Shown here one piece after another: positions 34,936-43,831 of a stretch of DNA of 64,000 nt. The notes beneath the pieces were generated by a model. That model was given only the letters and a program-made list of their open reading frames with translations, made no database searches and was not told where the DNA came from. Each line of letters opens with the position of its first letter. The stretch's first letter is position 1. A program made the translations under genes and the position numbers. Origin of the DNA: Nostoc sp. TCL26-01 (GTDB taxonomy: Bacteria; Cyanobacteriota; Cyanobacteriia; Cyanobacteriales; Nostocaceae); assembly GCF_013393945.1 (NCBI RefSeq), contig NZ_CP040297.1:6414809-6478808 (forward strand). Reading direction: 5' to 3'.

Positions 34936-35559
34936 ATGGAAACTCAGTCAAATAACCCATCCATAACACCCCCAGATATTCCCTCTGGCTATTTAAACAT
35001 TATGGGTTACATCGATGAGTCAGAGGTAAATGGCCCTGGTTGTCGTGCTGTCATTTGGGTACAAGGCTGTCCCCGTGAATGTCCTGGCTGTTTTAATCCT
35101 GCTTCGTGGACATTTGAAATCAACGAATTGGTTACTGTTGATAGTCTCGTCGAACGCATTTTGAGCAAACCGCAAAATCAAGGTGTAACATTCTCTGGTG
35201 GAGAACCCTTTTGGCAAGCACCCGCATTGGCAGAACTAGCTCATCAGCTCAAAACTGCTGGCTTAAATGTTATGTCTTTTACAGGATTTACTCTCAAGCA
35301 ACTACAATCTGCCTCAGCCCCTCCAGGTTCTCAAGCATTATTAGAACAACTAGATATCTTGATTGATGGGCCATTTGTCGAATCTTTAGCGATTAACGCA
35401 CCTGATTCCCCTGTTTCTTCCAGAAATCAAACAATCCATATCTTTAACCCAGCTTTTGCCGATAAAATTACTTGGGCTAGCGACCAAATAGAAGTGCATA
35501 TTCTCAAAGATGGCAACCGAATTGTGACTGGTTATCAAGGTTGGTGGGAATTGACATAA
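34936..35559 (+). CDS. Radical SAM activase (NrdG-like 4Fe-4S protein)
   Basis: A 207-residue short radical-SAM protein. The cluster motif CPRECPGC (CxxxCxxC) lies near residue 45-52 in VIWVQGCPRECPGCFNPASW, followed by the SAM-binding GVTFSGGEPFWQAPALAELA. This layout and length match activating enzymes of the anaerobic ribonucleotide reductase (NrdG) type. No nrdD is nearby, so its client protein is open. It ends at a palindrome that could separate it from the urease accessory genes. Confidence 0.82.
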   Translation: METQSNNPSITPPDIPSGYLNIMGYIDESEVNGPGCRAVIWVQGCPRECPGCFNPASWTFEINELVTVDSLVERILSKPQNQGVTFSGGEPFWQAPALAELAHQLKTAGLNVMSFTGFTLKQLQSASAPPGSQALLEQLDILIDGPFVESLAINAPDSPVSSRNQTIHIFNPAFADKITWASDQIEVHILKDGNRIVTGYQGWWELT

Positions 35560-35580
35560 ATTCGTTGCATTGTATCGTGG

Positions 35581-35609
35581 GTAGAGACGTTGCATTGCAA
35601 CGTCTCTAC
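35581..35609. terminator. Palindromic dispersed repeat, likely terminator
   Basis: gtagagacgttgca and tgcaacgtctctac form a perfect 14-bp stem around one T, 21 bases after the radical-SAM gene. Same family as at 9117 and 36865. Confidence 0.65.
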
Positions 35610-35661
35610 AGTTGGTATCGCCACAACGTAAAATAAATTCAAAGATAAGTTATCCGTAATT

Positions 35662-36105
35662 ATGCTCACGTTGACGCAAATTCAACCACCAAACCCTAAT
35701 TTAACCGTCATTTTGACGCTAGCACTCACCGCAGAAGAACGGACACGCTCTCGTCACCGCTTTGAAATGGCAGATGGTAGGGTGGTGTTTTTGCGTTTAC
35801 CCAGAGGGACAATGCTTAGGGAGGGTGATATCTTGCAAGATGAAAGCAACGGTAGTTTCATCAGAATCGCGGCTAAACCAGAACCAGTCATGACGATATT
35901 TGCGCCAACTCCACTTTTATTAATGCGAGCAGCCTATCATCTAGGGAATCGTCATGTACCTGTAGAAATTACGCCAAACTATTTACGCCTATCACCTGAT
36001 CCTGTGTTACGCACCATGTTAGAACACATGGAATTAGCAATTACAGAAGAAATTACCCCATTTCAGCCAGAATTGGGCGCTTATGGACACCATCACCCTC
36101 ACTGA
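35662..36105 (+). CDS. ureE: Urease accessory protein UreE
   Basis: Nickel-binding chaperone that delivers nickel to the urease active site through the UreG complex. 147 residues: N-terminal domain with RHRFEMADGRVVFLRLPRGT, a middle domain with TPLLLMRAAYHLGNRHVPVE carrying the interface metal site (HLGNRH), and a short histidine-rich end GHHHPH. Its last 23 bases overlap ureF, so the two are co-translated. The urease structural genes are not in the window. Confidence 0.95.
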   Translation: MLTLTQIQPPNPNLTVILTLALTAEERTRSRHRFEMADGRVVFLRLPRGTMLREGDILQDESNGSFIRIAAKPEPVMTIFAPTPLLLMRAAYHLGNRHVPVEITPNYLRLSPDPVLRTMLEHMELAITEEITPFQPELGAYGHHHPH

Positions 36106-36772
36106 TCTTAATTTACTGCATATATTACAACTAGCTAGTTCTGCTTTACCTGTAGGAGCTTATAGCTATTCGGAAGGATTGGAAACCTTAGTAGAAAACG
36201 GTTCAGTGACCAATCAAGAAGCGCTGAAACATTGGTTAGAAGCAGAATTAAGTTATGGGGCAATTCGCACAGAAGCGGCAATCATAGTTAGAGCTAATCA
36301 AGCCGCAACCATCGGTGATATGGCAGCATTACGCTACTGGAATCACTGGTTATCGGCGGCGAGAGAAACCCAAGAATTACGCAATTCTAGCTGGCAGATG
36401 GGGCGATCGCTCATGCAGTTACTTGGTAAAATACAACCACAAACTCTACCTTTAGCTGAAGTTGTGGGTCATCGGTGTAATTATGCGATCGCTTTTGCGA
36501 TTGCTACTGCTCATTGGCAAATCAATACACCAGTCGCCTTGCTAGGATATCTCCACAGTTGGGCAACCAATTTAATTACATCTGGTGTAAAACTCATCCC
36601 TTTAGGACAAACAGCTGGGCAAGAATTACTCCTGCAACTGCAACCTTTGATTAATACCACAACTCAAGCAGTTTTGACTCTACCAGATGATGAACTTGCC
36701 TCTTGTAGTTGGGGTTTGGCTTTAGCCAGTATGCAGCATGAAACCCAGTATACAAGGTTGTTTAGAAGTTAA
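36083..36772 (+). CDS. ureF: Urease accessory protein UreF
   Basis: An all-helical protein that with UreG and UreD/H activates urease. 229 residues with the family pattern LLHILQLASSALPVGAYSYS, then EGLETLVENGSV, ELRNSSWQMGRSLMQLLGKI and WATNLITSGVKLIPLGQTAG. It overlaps ureE by 23 bases, and a palindromic repeat follows 93 bases after its stop. In this genome ureG lies 6.5 kb downstream, past a block of chaperone-type genes. Confidence 0.95.
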   Translation: MDTITLTDLNLLHILQLASSALPVGAYSYSEGLETLVENGSVTNQEALKHWLEAELSYGAIRTEAAIIVRANQAATIGDMAALRYWNHWLSAARETQELRNSSWQMGRSLMQLLGKIQPQTLPLAEVVGHRCNYAIAFAIATAHWQINTPVALLGYLHSWATNLITSGVKLIPLGQTAGQELLLQLQPLINTTTQAVLTLPDDELASCSWGLALASMQHETQYTRLFRS

Positions 36773-36864
36773 CAGGAGTCAGGAGTCAGTCTATTGCTGA
36801 CGGATGTATTCTTCTTTAACTCAAGGCAAAATTTCTAGCTATTAGACATCTGGTGAAAATGAGT

Positions 36865-36893
36865 GTAGAGACGTTGCAGTGCAACGTCTCTAC
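36865..36893. terminator. Palindromic dispersed repeat after ureF
   Basis: gtagagacgttgca and tgcaacgtctctac around a single G: a perfect 14-bp stem, third copy of the family in the window. It may end the ureEF transcript. Confidence 0.6.
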
Positions 36894-37085
36894 AAGGATT
36901 TCGGGCAACGCAGAATTAAATTCGGTCGATGCCTATTGTAGTGATCAGCATAACTTGCAAAAAAAACGTTACACAGACTTGTAAAATTTCTCCCATTGCC
37001 ACACTAATATTAAAACTAACAGAGTAGTTAAAGCCACCCTTTTCTATAAGAGGGAATATCGGCAAACAATCAGGAAGCAACTCCA

Positions 37086-39590
37086 GTGGCTAAACATCAA
37101 TCAAAACAGCACTCACAACCACAAGTTTCCAGCACAGGAACAGAGTTGACAGAAAACTCCTTCAGGATGCAACTAGAAGCATTGCTGAAGCAGAAAAAAT
37201 ATCGGCAAGCCTTGGAAGAAATTAAAAAAATCCAGCGATCGCACCCGGAAATTGAATTTATGCCTCCAGAAGCAGAAATTTGGTTGCTGCGGGGACAGCA
37301 GGAATGGCAAAAGCAAGATTTTAAACAAGCAGAAAAATCCTTTGGACGCGCTCTAGAATTGGGTTTAGTGGGAGATGTTCACTATTGGCAAGCTAAATGT
37401 CTGCTGGAATTAAATAAGTTGGATGCTGCCCTGAAGTTAATCCATGATGCTTTTGAGGCAGGTACTCTGATTAAAGATTACAGCATCTGTTATCTAAAAC
37501 TCCTATTGCTCAAAGGAGATATCGCCAAAGTCGAGGAGTTAATTGACAAACAATCCAAACGCTTTAGTGCTGCTCAACTTCATTGGGTACGGGGAGTACT
37601 GGCTCTTAAACATGGACAACCAATGTCCGCTTTGACATCTTTCTACAAAATTAAGCGTCCTATCACACCAGAAGATTTACCAATTGCTTGGGTTATTTAC
37701 GGTCAGCAGATGAATGGTAATTGGCAGGTGGCGGCGAATTTGTTGGGTTTGCAATCATCTAGATCCATGTTCAGCAAACCCAAATATTTAGAACATCCCA
37801 TTTTAGAGCGCTTGGCTAATGTGCAACAGGCAAAGACCAAAGAACCACCCCTAGAACCCCGGAATCTGCAACGAGAAGATCCCGCTACTCAAGACGCACT
37901 ATCAGCCCTAGCAATTGTACAACTCATTAATGAAGGTAATCATCATGATGCAGCCCATGTCTGGTTGAGAAGAGAACCACGTTCAACGCGCTTCCCAGAA
38001 CTAGAGACTCTGCGGAAGGATTTGTTCATCCTTGCTGGTCAACAAGCACTGACCCAAAGACAAACAGAATGTGCAGAGCGCTTTTGGCAACCTTTGTTAA
38101 CCGAAAAACCCTTCAACCCCCAATTAGCAGTCAATCTGTTAGAAGTTTTGGATGCTAATGATTCTCAGAAAGAACGTCAAAAGGTTTTAACTCAATTTTT
38201 GCGGTGGCTGGAGCAGGAAGGCAAACAAAAACCCCAAGAATGGCCAGATACACGCTTAAAGCCAACCTTAGCCCATCTCCACTGCTGGATGGCAGATACT
38301 TACATGGCACTAGATCGGGAACGCACCGCTTTAGGAGCATTGCAACAAGCAGAACGCATCTGTCCCACATCGCCAGAAGTATTGGGACGCAAAGGCTTAT
38401 TTGCGGCTATGGAAGAAAACTATGATCAAGCGATCGCCTTGATTACCCAAGCCATTGAAGGGGGGTGTCGATATGAAGAAGTTTACAATGCCTTACTGGC
38501 TTCTTGGGAAGAACTAGGAGATAAACAAGCACTGACTGAAGCCCGTCGCCGCTTTGGTAAACACTTTGGCGACTTTAATGTGGAAGCTGAAGTAGAAGTA
38601 TTACCTTGGATAGATGCACTATCTACATTAAGTTATGGCTTATTTAGTCGTTTAGTGCAGACAGAAAATCCCCAAGATCCAGCCATCCGCGCTTGTCAGA
38701 TATTCGTGAATGCAGTCAAAAGTCAGCCCAATTCCGGTGGTCGAGTTTCCTTAGACCAAAAAGCAGCTACCCAACAATGGGATACTCTCCTGCAAAAATT
38801 ATCTGGGGGTGAACAAATTCCAGTATTGCAGGCGATCGCTCTGGCAATTCATCTGTTTGCTAAACGAGAAAAAGGCATCGCGGCATTAATCAGTCAGTAT
38901 CTGCAAAAATTGTCCCCCCTATCAACCGAACACCCAGAAGCCAGAGTTGCCCATATAGTCGTCTTAGCTGTCAAAGAAAGCAGTCCCCAAAAATTAGAGT
39001 ATCCTGTACTATTCTACCTCCAATCCATGCCCCAACCAGGCAATGCTCTAGCAAACATTCAACTGCAAGCGCGGCGTTTTGGCTGGATTACCACACTAAT
39101 TCCGGCTCTAGAAGAAGCATTACGTCGAGAACCTCAAAACCCATTACTGTTATTAGCTAGAGCTACCACCTACCCCATAAATCATCCCAAGTACGAAGAA
39201 CTCAAGCAAGCAGGATTTGAATTAGCTCGTCGCTTACAAGATGCCAAAGCATTACAAGCATTTCGAGAAGAACAAGCATTTCTTTCTGCCAGAGAAACGC
39301 AAAGTGTCATGCCAGATCCAGAGAAATTTGACAATCTGAATATGTCAGATATGGATAATTTATTAGAATCAATGCTGCAAAAATTATTTGGCAACAAAAT
39401 TCCTCAAGCTGAGTTTACAAGAATGCTGCCAGAACTAAAAGCGATGATGTTAAACAGTATGCCTGATTTCTCAGATGATGATGAGGAGGAAGAAGATGAA
39501 CTAGATGTAGAATCTTTCTTTAGAGAGTTATCTTCTAAATCTAAAAAAAGCAAAGGTAGAAATAAACGTGGTTTTTCAGAATTGTTTTAA
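37086..39590 (+). CDS. Large tetratricopeptide-repeat protein
   Basis: An 834-residue protein from GTG 37086. Many degenerate TPR helix pairs are seen: RQALEEIKKIQRSHPEI, QDFKQAEKSFGRALELGLVG, RERTALGALQQAERICPTSP, ENYDQAIALITQAIEGG. The C-terminus is highly acidic (DFSDDDEEEEDELDVESFF) and ends in a lysine/serine-rich stretch, a layout suited to binding other proteins. It heads a plus-strand group with J-domain-like, GrpE-like and Hsp70 genes, so a co-chaperone role is a reasonable inference. No enzymatic motif is visible. Confidence 0.8.
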   Translation: MAKHQSKQHSQPQVSSTGTELTENSFRMQLEALLKQKKYRQALEEIKKIQRSHPEIEFMPPEAEIWLLRGQQEWQKQDFKQAEKSFGRALELGLVGDVHYWQAKCLLELNKLDAALKLIHDAFEAGTLIKDYSICYLKLLLLKGDIAKVEELIDKQSKRFSAAQLHWVRGVLALKHGQPMSALTSFYKIKRPITPEDLPIAWVIYGQQMNGNWQVAANLLGLQSSRSMFSKPKYLEHPILERLANVQQAKTKEPPLEPRNLQREDPATQDALSALAIVQLINEGNHHDAAHVWLRREPRSTRFPELETLRKDLFILAGQQALTQRQTECAERFWQPLLTEKPFNPQLAVNLLEVLDANDSQKERQKVLTQFLRWLEQEGKQKPQEWPDTRLKPTLAHLHCWMADTYMALDRERTALGALQQAERICPTSPEVLGRKGLFAAMEENYDQAIALITQAIEGGCRYEEVYNALLASWEELGDKQALTEARRRFGKHFGDFNVEAEVEVLPWIDALSTLSYGLFSRLVQTENPQDPAIRACQIFVNAVKSQPNSGGRVSLDQKAATQQWDTLLQKLSGGEQIPVLQAIALAIHLFAKREKGIAALISQYLQKLSPLSTEHPEARVAHIVVLAVKESSPQKLEYPVLFYLQSMPQPGNALANIQLQARRFGWITTLIPALEEALRREPQNPLLLLARATTYPINHPKYEELKQAGFELARRLQDAKALQAFREEQAFLSARETQSVMPDPEKFDNLNMSDMDNLLESMLQKLFGNKIPQAEFTRMLPELKAMMLNSMPDFSDDDEEEEDELDVESFFRELSSKSKKSKGRNKRGFSELF

Positions 39591-39762
39591 TCTAGTCAGC
39601 AGGTAATTACTCAACACTAACTTTTTATAGGAATCATATTTGATTTCTATTGGCGTAGCCTGCGCTTACGCATAAAAAACTCAGTACACCTCTATTACTT
39701 CTTTTTCTGTTACCTGTTACCTGCCTACGCAAGAAATTTCAATAATCAAGTCGGATTCCTAT
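39591..39762. repeat. Gap with dispersed GGCGTAGCCTGCGC repeat
   Basis: ttgatttctattggcgtagc (39648-39667), followed by ctgcgcttacgc, is a copy of the dispersed family also seen at 10281 (reverse) and 43855. No gene. Confidence 0.65.
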
Positions 39763-40059
39763 ATGACTTCCCACTACGACCGTTTAGGAGTTTCCCCAGA
39801 AGCAACTCCCGCCCAAATTAAAGCAGCATATCATGTCAAACTACGGGAATTTCCTGCCCATACTTATCCCCAAGAATTTAAGGAAATTCGAGAAGCTTAT
39901 GAGGCTATTCGCAAAGGAGTCACAACTCAAAATGAAGATTTCTTAAAAATGCGCCCTCTGGAAGCAGAACTGAATCTAGATATATTAAAACAGGTCGAAG
40001 AAAAAGCGATCGCTCAATTAGCAGTGAGCCTAGATGATTTAATTCGAGCTACCTTTTAA
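39763..40059 (+). CDS. J-domain-like protein without the HPD motif
   Basis: 98 residues. The N-terminal 50 follow the J-domain helix pattern HYDRLGVSPEATPAQIKAAY, then EFKEIREAYEAIRKG, but the HPD tripeptide that stimulates Hsp70 ATPase is missing; the loop reads LREFPAHTYPQEF. The C-terminal half is a helical tail. It lies upstream of the GrpE-like and Hsp70 genes. Without HPD it may bind Hsp70 or a client without stimulating ATPase, as in J-like regulatory proteins, or it could be a scaffold. Confidence 0.78.
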   Translation: MTSHYDRLGVSPEATPAQIKAAYHVKLREFPAHTYPQEFKEIREAYEAIRKGVTTQNEDFLKMRPLEAELNLDILKQVEEKAIAQLAVSLDDLIRATF

Positions 40060-40060
40060 C

Positions 40061-40199
40061 AGTGAACAGTTATCAGTTATCAGTTACCAGTTAAAACATT
40101 CACTGTTCACTGTTTACACCTCTATACTCTTACCACCCTTACGCCCCTACACCCCTAATGACCGCTAACTAATGACTAATAACCAATGACTAATGACAA
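40061..40199. repeat. STRR arrays leading into the GrpE-like start codon
   Basis: CAGTTATCAGTTACCAG-type units with an inverted partner (acagtgaacagt, about 40060; actgttcactgt, about 40103), and AATGACTAATGAC-type heptamers (about 40166-40197). The GrpE-like ATG at 40186 lies inside the last array. Confidence 0.8.
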
Positions 40200-40932
40200 A
40201 GAAGCTTTATTCGCTCAATTTTTAGATTATTTACAATCAGAACAAGCATCTCCTGAATATTTGGGTGAACCACCAGAATCGGCTAATCCTTTTGATCCTT
40301 ATCAAATGGTGGCAGAATGGACTGCTCTACGTCATGAACTCAAGCAACAGGGTAAATTATTGCGTTCCACTCAAGATACTCTGGTGCAAGCCTTAGAAGT
40401 TTCTCGTCTAGATCAAGAAAAGCTAGAAATAAATCTGGAAGCAACCCAAAAACAAACAATAGCTCAATTTGAGCAACAACAAGAGAAACTCTTAAAAGAA
40501 TTGTTAGGTATTGTCGATGCTTTAGATCAAGCTTGTAGTTACTGGCAAGAAGAATTAGAGATATTAGCTGTTACTCCTAACCCACAACCAATTGCCCAAA
40601 AAAGCTTTTGGGAAAAGTTAGGAGAGTGGTTTTCTGGCAAGAAATCTCAATCTACATTCTCAGAAACATCTTTGAGAGAAATTTTCACCAGCAATCAACA
40701 AGGGGTAGAGTTAATTAGGCGATCGCTGTTAGAAATACTCCGCCAAAGACGTGTTATTCCTATCGTGGCTGAGGGCAAATTATTTGATGCCCAAACAATG
40801 TATGCTGTAGGACGTGAAGCGAAAACAGATGTGGCAGAAAGTACGGTGATTAAGGAAGTAGTCAGGGGTTATTTATGGGGTGATAAAGTTTTAAGAGAAG
40901 CACAAGTGATTGTAGGAACATTGGCAGATTAA
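40186..40932 (+). CDS. GrpE-like nucleotide-exchange factor
   Basis: A 248-residue protein. A long coiled coil (residues about 40-110: EWTALRHELKQQGKLLRSTQ, then KQTIAQFEQQQEKLLKELLG) leads to the GrpE-type four-helix segment and a C-terminal beta domain with RRVIPIVAEGKLFDAQTMYA and VVRGYLWGDKVLREAQVIVG, where GrpE contacts DnaK. The linker FWEKLGEWFSGKKSQSTF is an insertion relative to classical GrpE. Start codon choice follows the frame; the first four codons derive from repeat DNA. It precedes the Hsp70 gene by 155 bases and likely serves it. Confidence 0.8.
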   Translation: MTNDKEALFAQFLDYLQSEQASPEYLGEPPESANPFDPYQMVAEWTALRHELKQQGKLLRSTQDTLVQALEVSRLDQEKLEINLEATQKQTIAQFEQQQEKLLKELLGIVDALDQACSYWQEELEILAVTPNPQPIAQKSFWEKLGEWFSGKKSQSTFSETSLREIFTSNQQGVELIRRSLLEILRQRRVIPIVAEGKLFDAQTMYAVGREAKTDVAESTVIKEVVRGYLWGDKVLREAQVIVGTLAD

Positions 40933-41087
40933 GCAGCAATATTACGAATGACGAATTAACCAAACCGACATGAAGAGATTCTATTAGCAAATATTGCTAA
41001 CCCTGGCTGGTGAGAAATTATGCCAATTCATGTTATTACCTTCAAGAAAAATAAATTTGCCCATTGTATAGTAGCGAATTAAATTTT

Positions 41088-42842
41088 ATGAAAGCAATTG
41101 GGATTGACTTAGGCACAACAAATTCCGAAGTGGCGATCGTTGAAAATGGTCAGGTACGAGTATTGCCAGGAGAAGATGGTGATTTAATCTTACCTTCCTG
41201 TGTAGGGTTTAGCGATACAGGAAAACTACTCGTGGGACGAGAAGCACTGCGTCAGTATGCAGCCGCACCCGAACGTACAGTGAAGTCGATTAAGCGCTGG
41301 ATGGGAACTGATCACAAAACTACTTTAGGAGACAAAGAATACTTACCCCATGAAGTTTCTGCAATTATTCTCCGCGCCTTGAAACAACGGGCTGAAAATG
41401 CTTTGGGCGAAACAATTACCCAGGCAGTAATTACAGTTCCTGCCTACTTTACAGACGCGCAACGGCAAGCAACTAAAACTGCTGGTGAGATCGCTGGTTT
41501 GGAGGTATTACAAATTATCAATGAACCAACAGCAGCAGCTTTAGCTTATGATTTACGCTCGGAAGAGACAGAACGGGTTGTAGTTTATGACTTAGGTGGT
41601 GGTACTTTTGACGTGTCAGTTGTGGAAATTACTGGTGAAGTCACAGAAGTATTGGCTAGTCATGGAAATAATCGCTTGGGTGGAGATGATTTTGATCGGC
41701 TTTTGCAACTCCATCTGGTAGATTTATTTCGCCAACAACATAGTGTAGATGTGCCAGATGATGCTGCCACCCAGGCGCGTCTGTTGCGAGCCGCCGAGCA
41801 GTTGAAAATTGACTTGAGTTCTCATGCTTTTGCTACAGTTAGAGAAGCCTTTTTGGGGAGTAAAGGCAAAACTGCATTACATCTGGAGACAGAAATAGCC
41901 CGAACAGATTTTGAAAAGTTGATTCGCCCACTATTAGCACAAACCTTAGAGGCCATTGACCGCGCTCTCGCTGATGCCAATTTGTCACCAAAAGAGATTG
42001 ATCGGATTATTCTCGTTGGTGGTTCCACACGTATTCCCCTAGTGCAACAAATGATTGAGGAACACTTGGGGCAAACTCCCACTGATGGTATTCAACCAGA
42101 CCTTTGTGTAGCACTGGGAGCCGCTTTACAAGCCGGGGTACTGGTGGGAGAATCTGTCGATGCCATTCTTGTCGATGTAATTCCCCATTCTCTTGGCATT
42201 GCTGCGGCTGTACACACACCAATGGGGATTATGCCAGGGTATTTTAGTGTGATTATTCCCCGCAACAGCGTTGTCCCTGTTTCTCGCTCTCATGTTTATT
42301 CCACTGTGTTTGACGAGCAAGAAATAGTAGAAATTGAAGTTTTTCAAGGCGAAAATATGATCGCTGAAGAAAATGTTCCTCTCGGTTCCTTTCGAGTGGA
42401 GGACTTACCACCCAAACCAGCAGGCGGTATTCAAATCGAAGTTCACTTTGATTTTGACCTGAATGGTATTCTCACTGTCACCACCACCGAAAAAGGCAAA
42501 GGGCAACAAGGCACGCTAGTAGTTAATAACGCCGGTATCCAAAAACTTTCCAGCCACGAACTTAAGCAAGCTAGGGCAGATTTAGAGGCATTGTTTGAAA
42601 GTGACGAAACAATAGATATCTCCACAGAAGATAGTAGCGATGCAGTGGAAATCCCGCCAGAATTAGCAGCACTGTTAAATCGCGCTCAAAAAACAACTTT
42701 AGATGCAGAACAAGCAGAGGAATTACAAGATATATTAGACCAGATTGAAGATGCGATCGCTCAAAATGATCCCGAACTACCACAGTTACAAGCAGAACTA
42801 GAAGATTTTCTCTACTACGCCAGTAACAATGAGGCAGAATAA
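41088..42842 (+). CDS. Hsp70 family chaperone (DnaK-like)
   Basis: An ATP-driven protein-folding chaperone of 584 residues, starting at MKAIGIDLGTTNSEVAIV (ATG 41088; the open frame extends 8 codons). ATPase-domain signatures are FTDAQRQATKTAGEIAGLEV, INEPTAAALAYDLR, YDLGGGTFDVSVVEI and ILVGGSTRIPLVQQMI. The substrate-binding domain includes FDFDLNGILTVTTTEKGKGQ. It is shorter than typical DnaK (about 610-640), with a short acidic lid and no conserved tail. Accessory genes surround it, so it is a non-housekeeping Hsp70. It ends 3 bases before the zinc-ribbon/TPR gene. Confidence 0.95.
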   Translation: MKAIGIDLGTTNSEVAIVENGQVRVLPGEDGDLILPSCVGFSDTGKLLVGREALRQYAAAPERTVKSIKRWMGTDHKTTLGDKEYLPHEVSAIILRALKQRAENALGETITQAVITVPAYFTDAQRQATKTAGEIAGLEVLQIINEPTAAALAYDLRSEETERVVVYDLGGGTFDVSVVEITGEVTEVLASHGNNRLGGDDFDRLLQLHLVDLFRQQHSVDVPDDAATQARLLRAAEQLKIDLSSHAFATVREAFLGSKGKTALHLETEIARTDFEKLIRPLLAQTLEAIDRALADANLSPKEIDRIILVGGSTRIPLVQQMIEEHLGQTPTDGIQPDLCVALGAALQAGVLVGESVDAILVDVIPHSLGIAAAVHTPMGIMPGYFSVIIPRNSVVPVSRSHVYSTVFDEQEIVEIEVFQGENMIAEENVPLGSFRVEDLPPKPAGGIQIEVHFDFDLNGILTVTTTEKGKGQQGTLVVNNAGIQKLSSHELKQARADLEALFESDETIDISTEDSSDAVEIPPELAALLNRAQKTTLDAEQAEELQDILDQIEDAIAQNDPELPQLQAELEDFLYYASNNEAE

Positions 42843-42845
42843 CAG

Positions 42846-43238
42846 ATGATCAAATGTCCGGTTTGTGGTGTGGTATATCGGCCGACAAGAGGAGTAGAGA
42901 ATAAATCTTCCCCTCAACCCTCCCCAACTTGCAGACGCTGCAAAGCAGACTTGTCTGATTTGTTACGTCTCCATAACTATGCCATCTGGTATCACAAACA
43001 AGCATTACAGTTAATGTCACAAAAGCTTTACCTAGAAGCAGCCGTATCTAACAATCAAGCTATTGCGTTGAATTACAGCAATGCAGATTTTCATGCCTTG
43101 GCTGGTAAACTATGGGCATTACAAGGAAATTTTGCCAAAGCGATCGCATCTTGGCAACAAGCCCTGAAGTTTGACTCACAGAATACCATTGCTGATAATT
43201 GTTTGCAAATGATCAATGTCATAGCCAAAAATTTATGA
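42846..43238 (+). CDS. Zinc-ribbon and TPR protein
   Basis: 130 residues. Two cysteine pairs (CPVCGVVY at the start, CRRCKADL near 39) can bind zinc, and the rest is two TPR units (LMSQKLYLEAAVSNNQAIAL, WALQGNFAKAIASWQQALKF). It begins 3 bases after the Hsp70 stop and its stop overlaps the ureG start by four bases (ATGA), so hsp70, this gene and ureG are translationally coupled. It probably carries clients to the Hsp70 or to UreG; that is inference. Confidence 0.8.
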   Translation: MIKCPVCGVVYRPTRGVENKSSPQPSPTCRRCKADLSDLLRLHNYAIWYHKQALQLMSQKLYLEAAVSNNQAIALNYSNADFHALAGKLWALQGNFAKAIASWQQALKFDSQNTIADNCLQMINVIAKNL

Positions 43239-43831
43239 ACGCTTTTCGAGTAGGAGTTGCTGGCCCCGTGGGTTCGGGGAAAACGGCTTTAGTTGATGTT
43301 TTGTGTAAAGCCTTGCGCGATCGCTATCAGTTGGCAGTGGTGACAAATGACATTTATACTCAAGAAGATGCCCAATTTTTGGTACGCTCTCAAGCCTTAA
43401 GTAGCGATCGCATTTTGGGTGTGGAGACTGGCGGTTGTCCCCATACTGCCATCCGAGAAGATGCTTCGATGAATTTGGCAGCAATTGAACAACTAGAACA
43501 ACGATTTAGCAACTTAGATTTAGTCTTTTTAGAAAGTGGTGGTGATAATTTAGCTGCTACCTTTAGTCCTGAATTGGTGGATTTAACAATTTATGTGATT
43601 GATGTAGCCGCCGGTGATAAAATTCCCCGTAAAGGTGGCCCAGGTATTACTAAATCTGATTTGCTCGTGATTAATAAAACTGATTTAGCACCATACGTCG
43701 GTGCAGATTTAAGCGTGATGGCCACAGACGCACAAAAAATGCGTCGTGATAAACCCTTTATCTTTACTAATTTGAAAACTCACTCCGGACTGACAGAAGT
43801 GATTGAATTTATTCAAAAAAATATTTGTTAG
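43235..43831 (+). CDS. ureG: Urease accessory GTPase UreG
   Basis: SIMIBI-class GTPase that powers nickel insertion into urease. 198 residues starting at MNAFRVGVAGPVGSGKTALV (ATG 43235; the frame opens 12 codons earlier in another gene). Walker A GPVGSGKTAL, ETGGCPHTAIREDASMN with the metal-binding Cys-Pro-His, FLESGGDNLAATFSPEL, and VINKTDLAPYVGADL (GTP specificity NKTD). It is 6.5 kb from ureF, with five chaperone-type genes between, and overlaps the preceding gene by four bases. Confidence 0.97.
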   Translation: MNAFRVGVAGPVGSGKTALVDVLCKALRDRYQLAVVTNDIYTQEDAQFLVRSQALSSDRILGVETGGCPHTAIREDASMNLAAIEQLEQRFSNLDLVFLESGGDNLAATFSPELVDLTIYVIDVAAGDKIPRKGGPGITKSDLLVINKTDLAPYVGADLSVMATDAQKMRRDKPFIFTNLKTHSGLTEVIEFIQKNIC

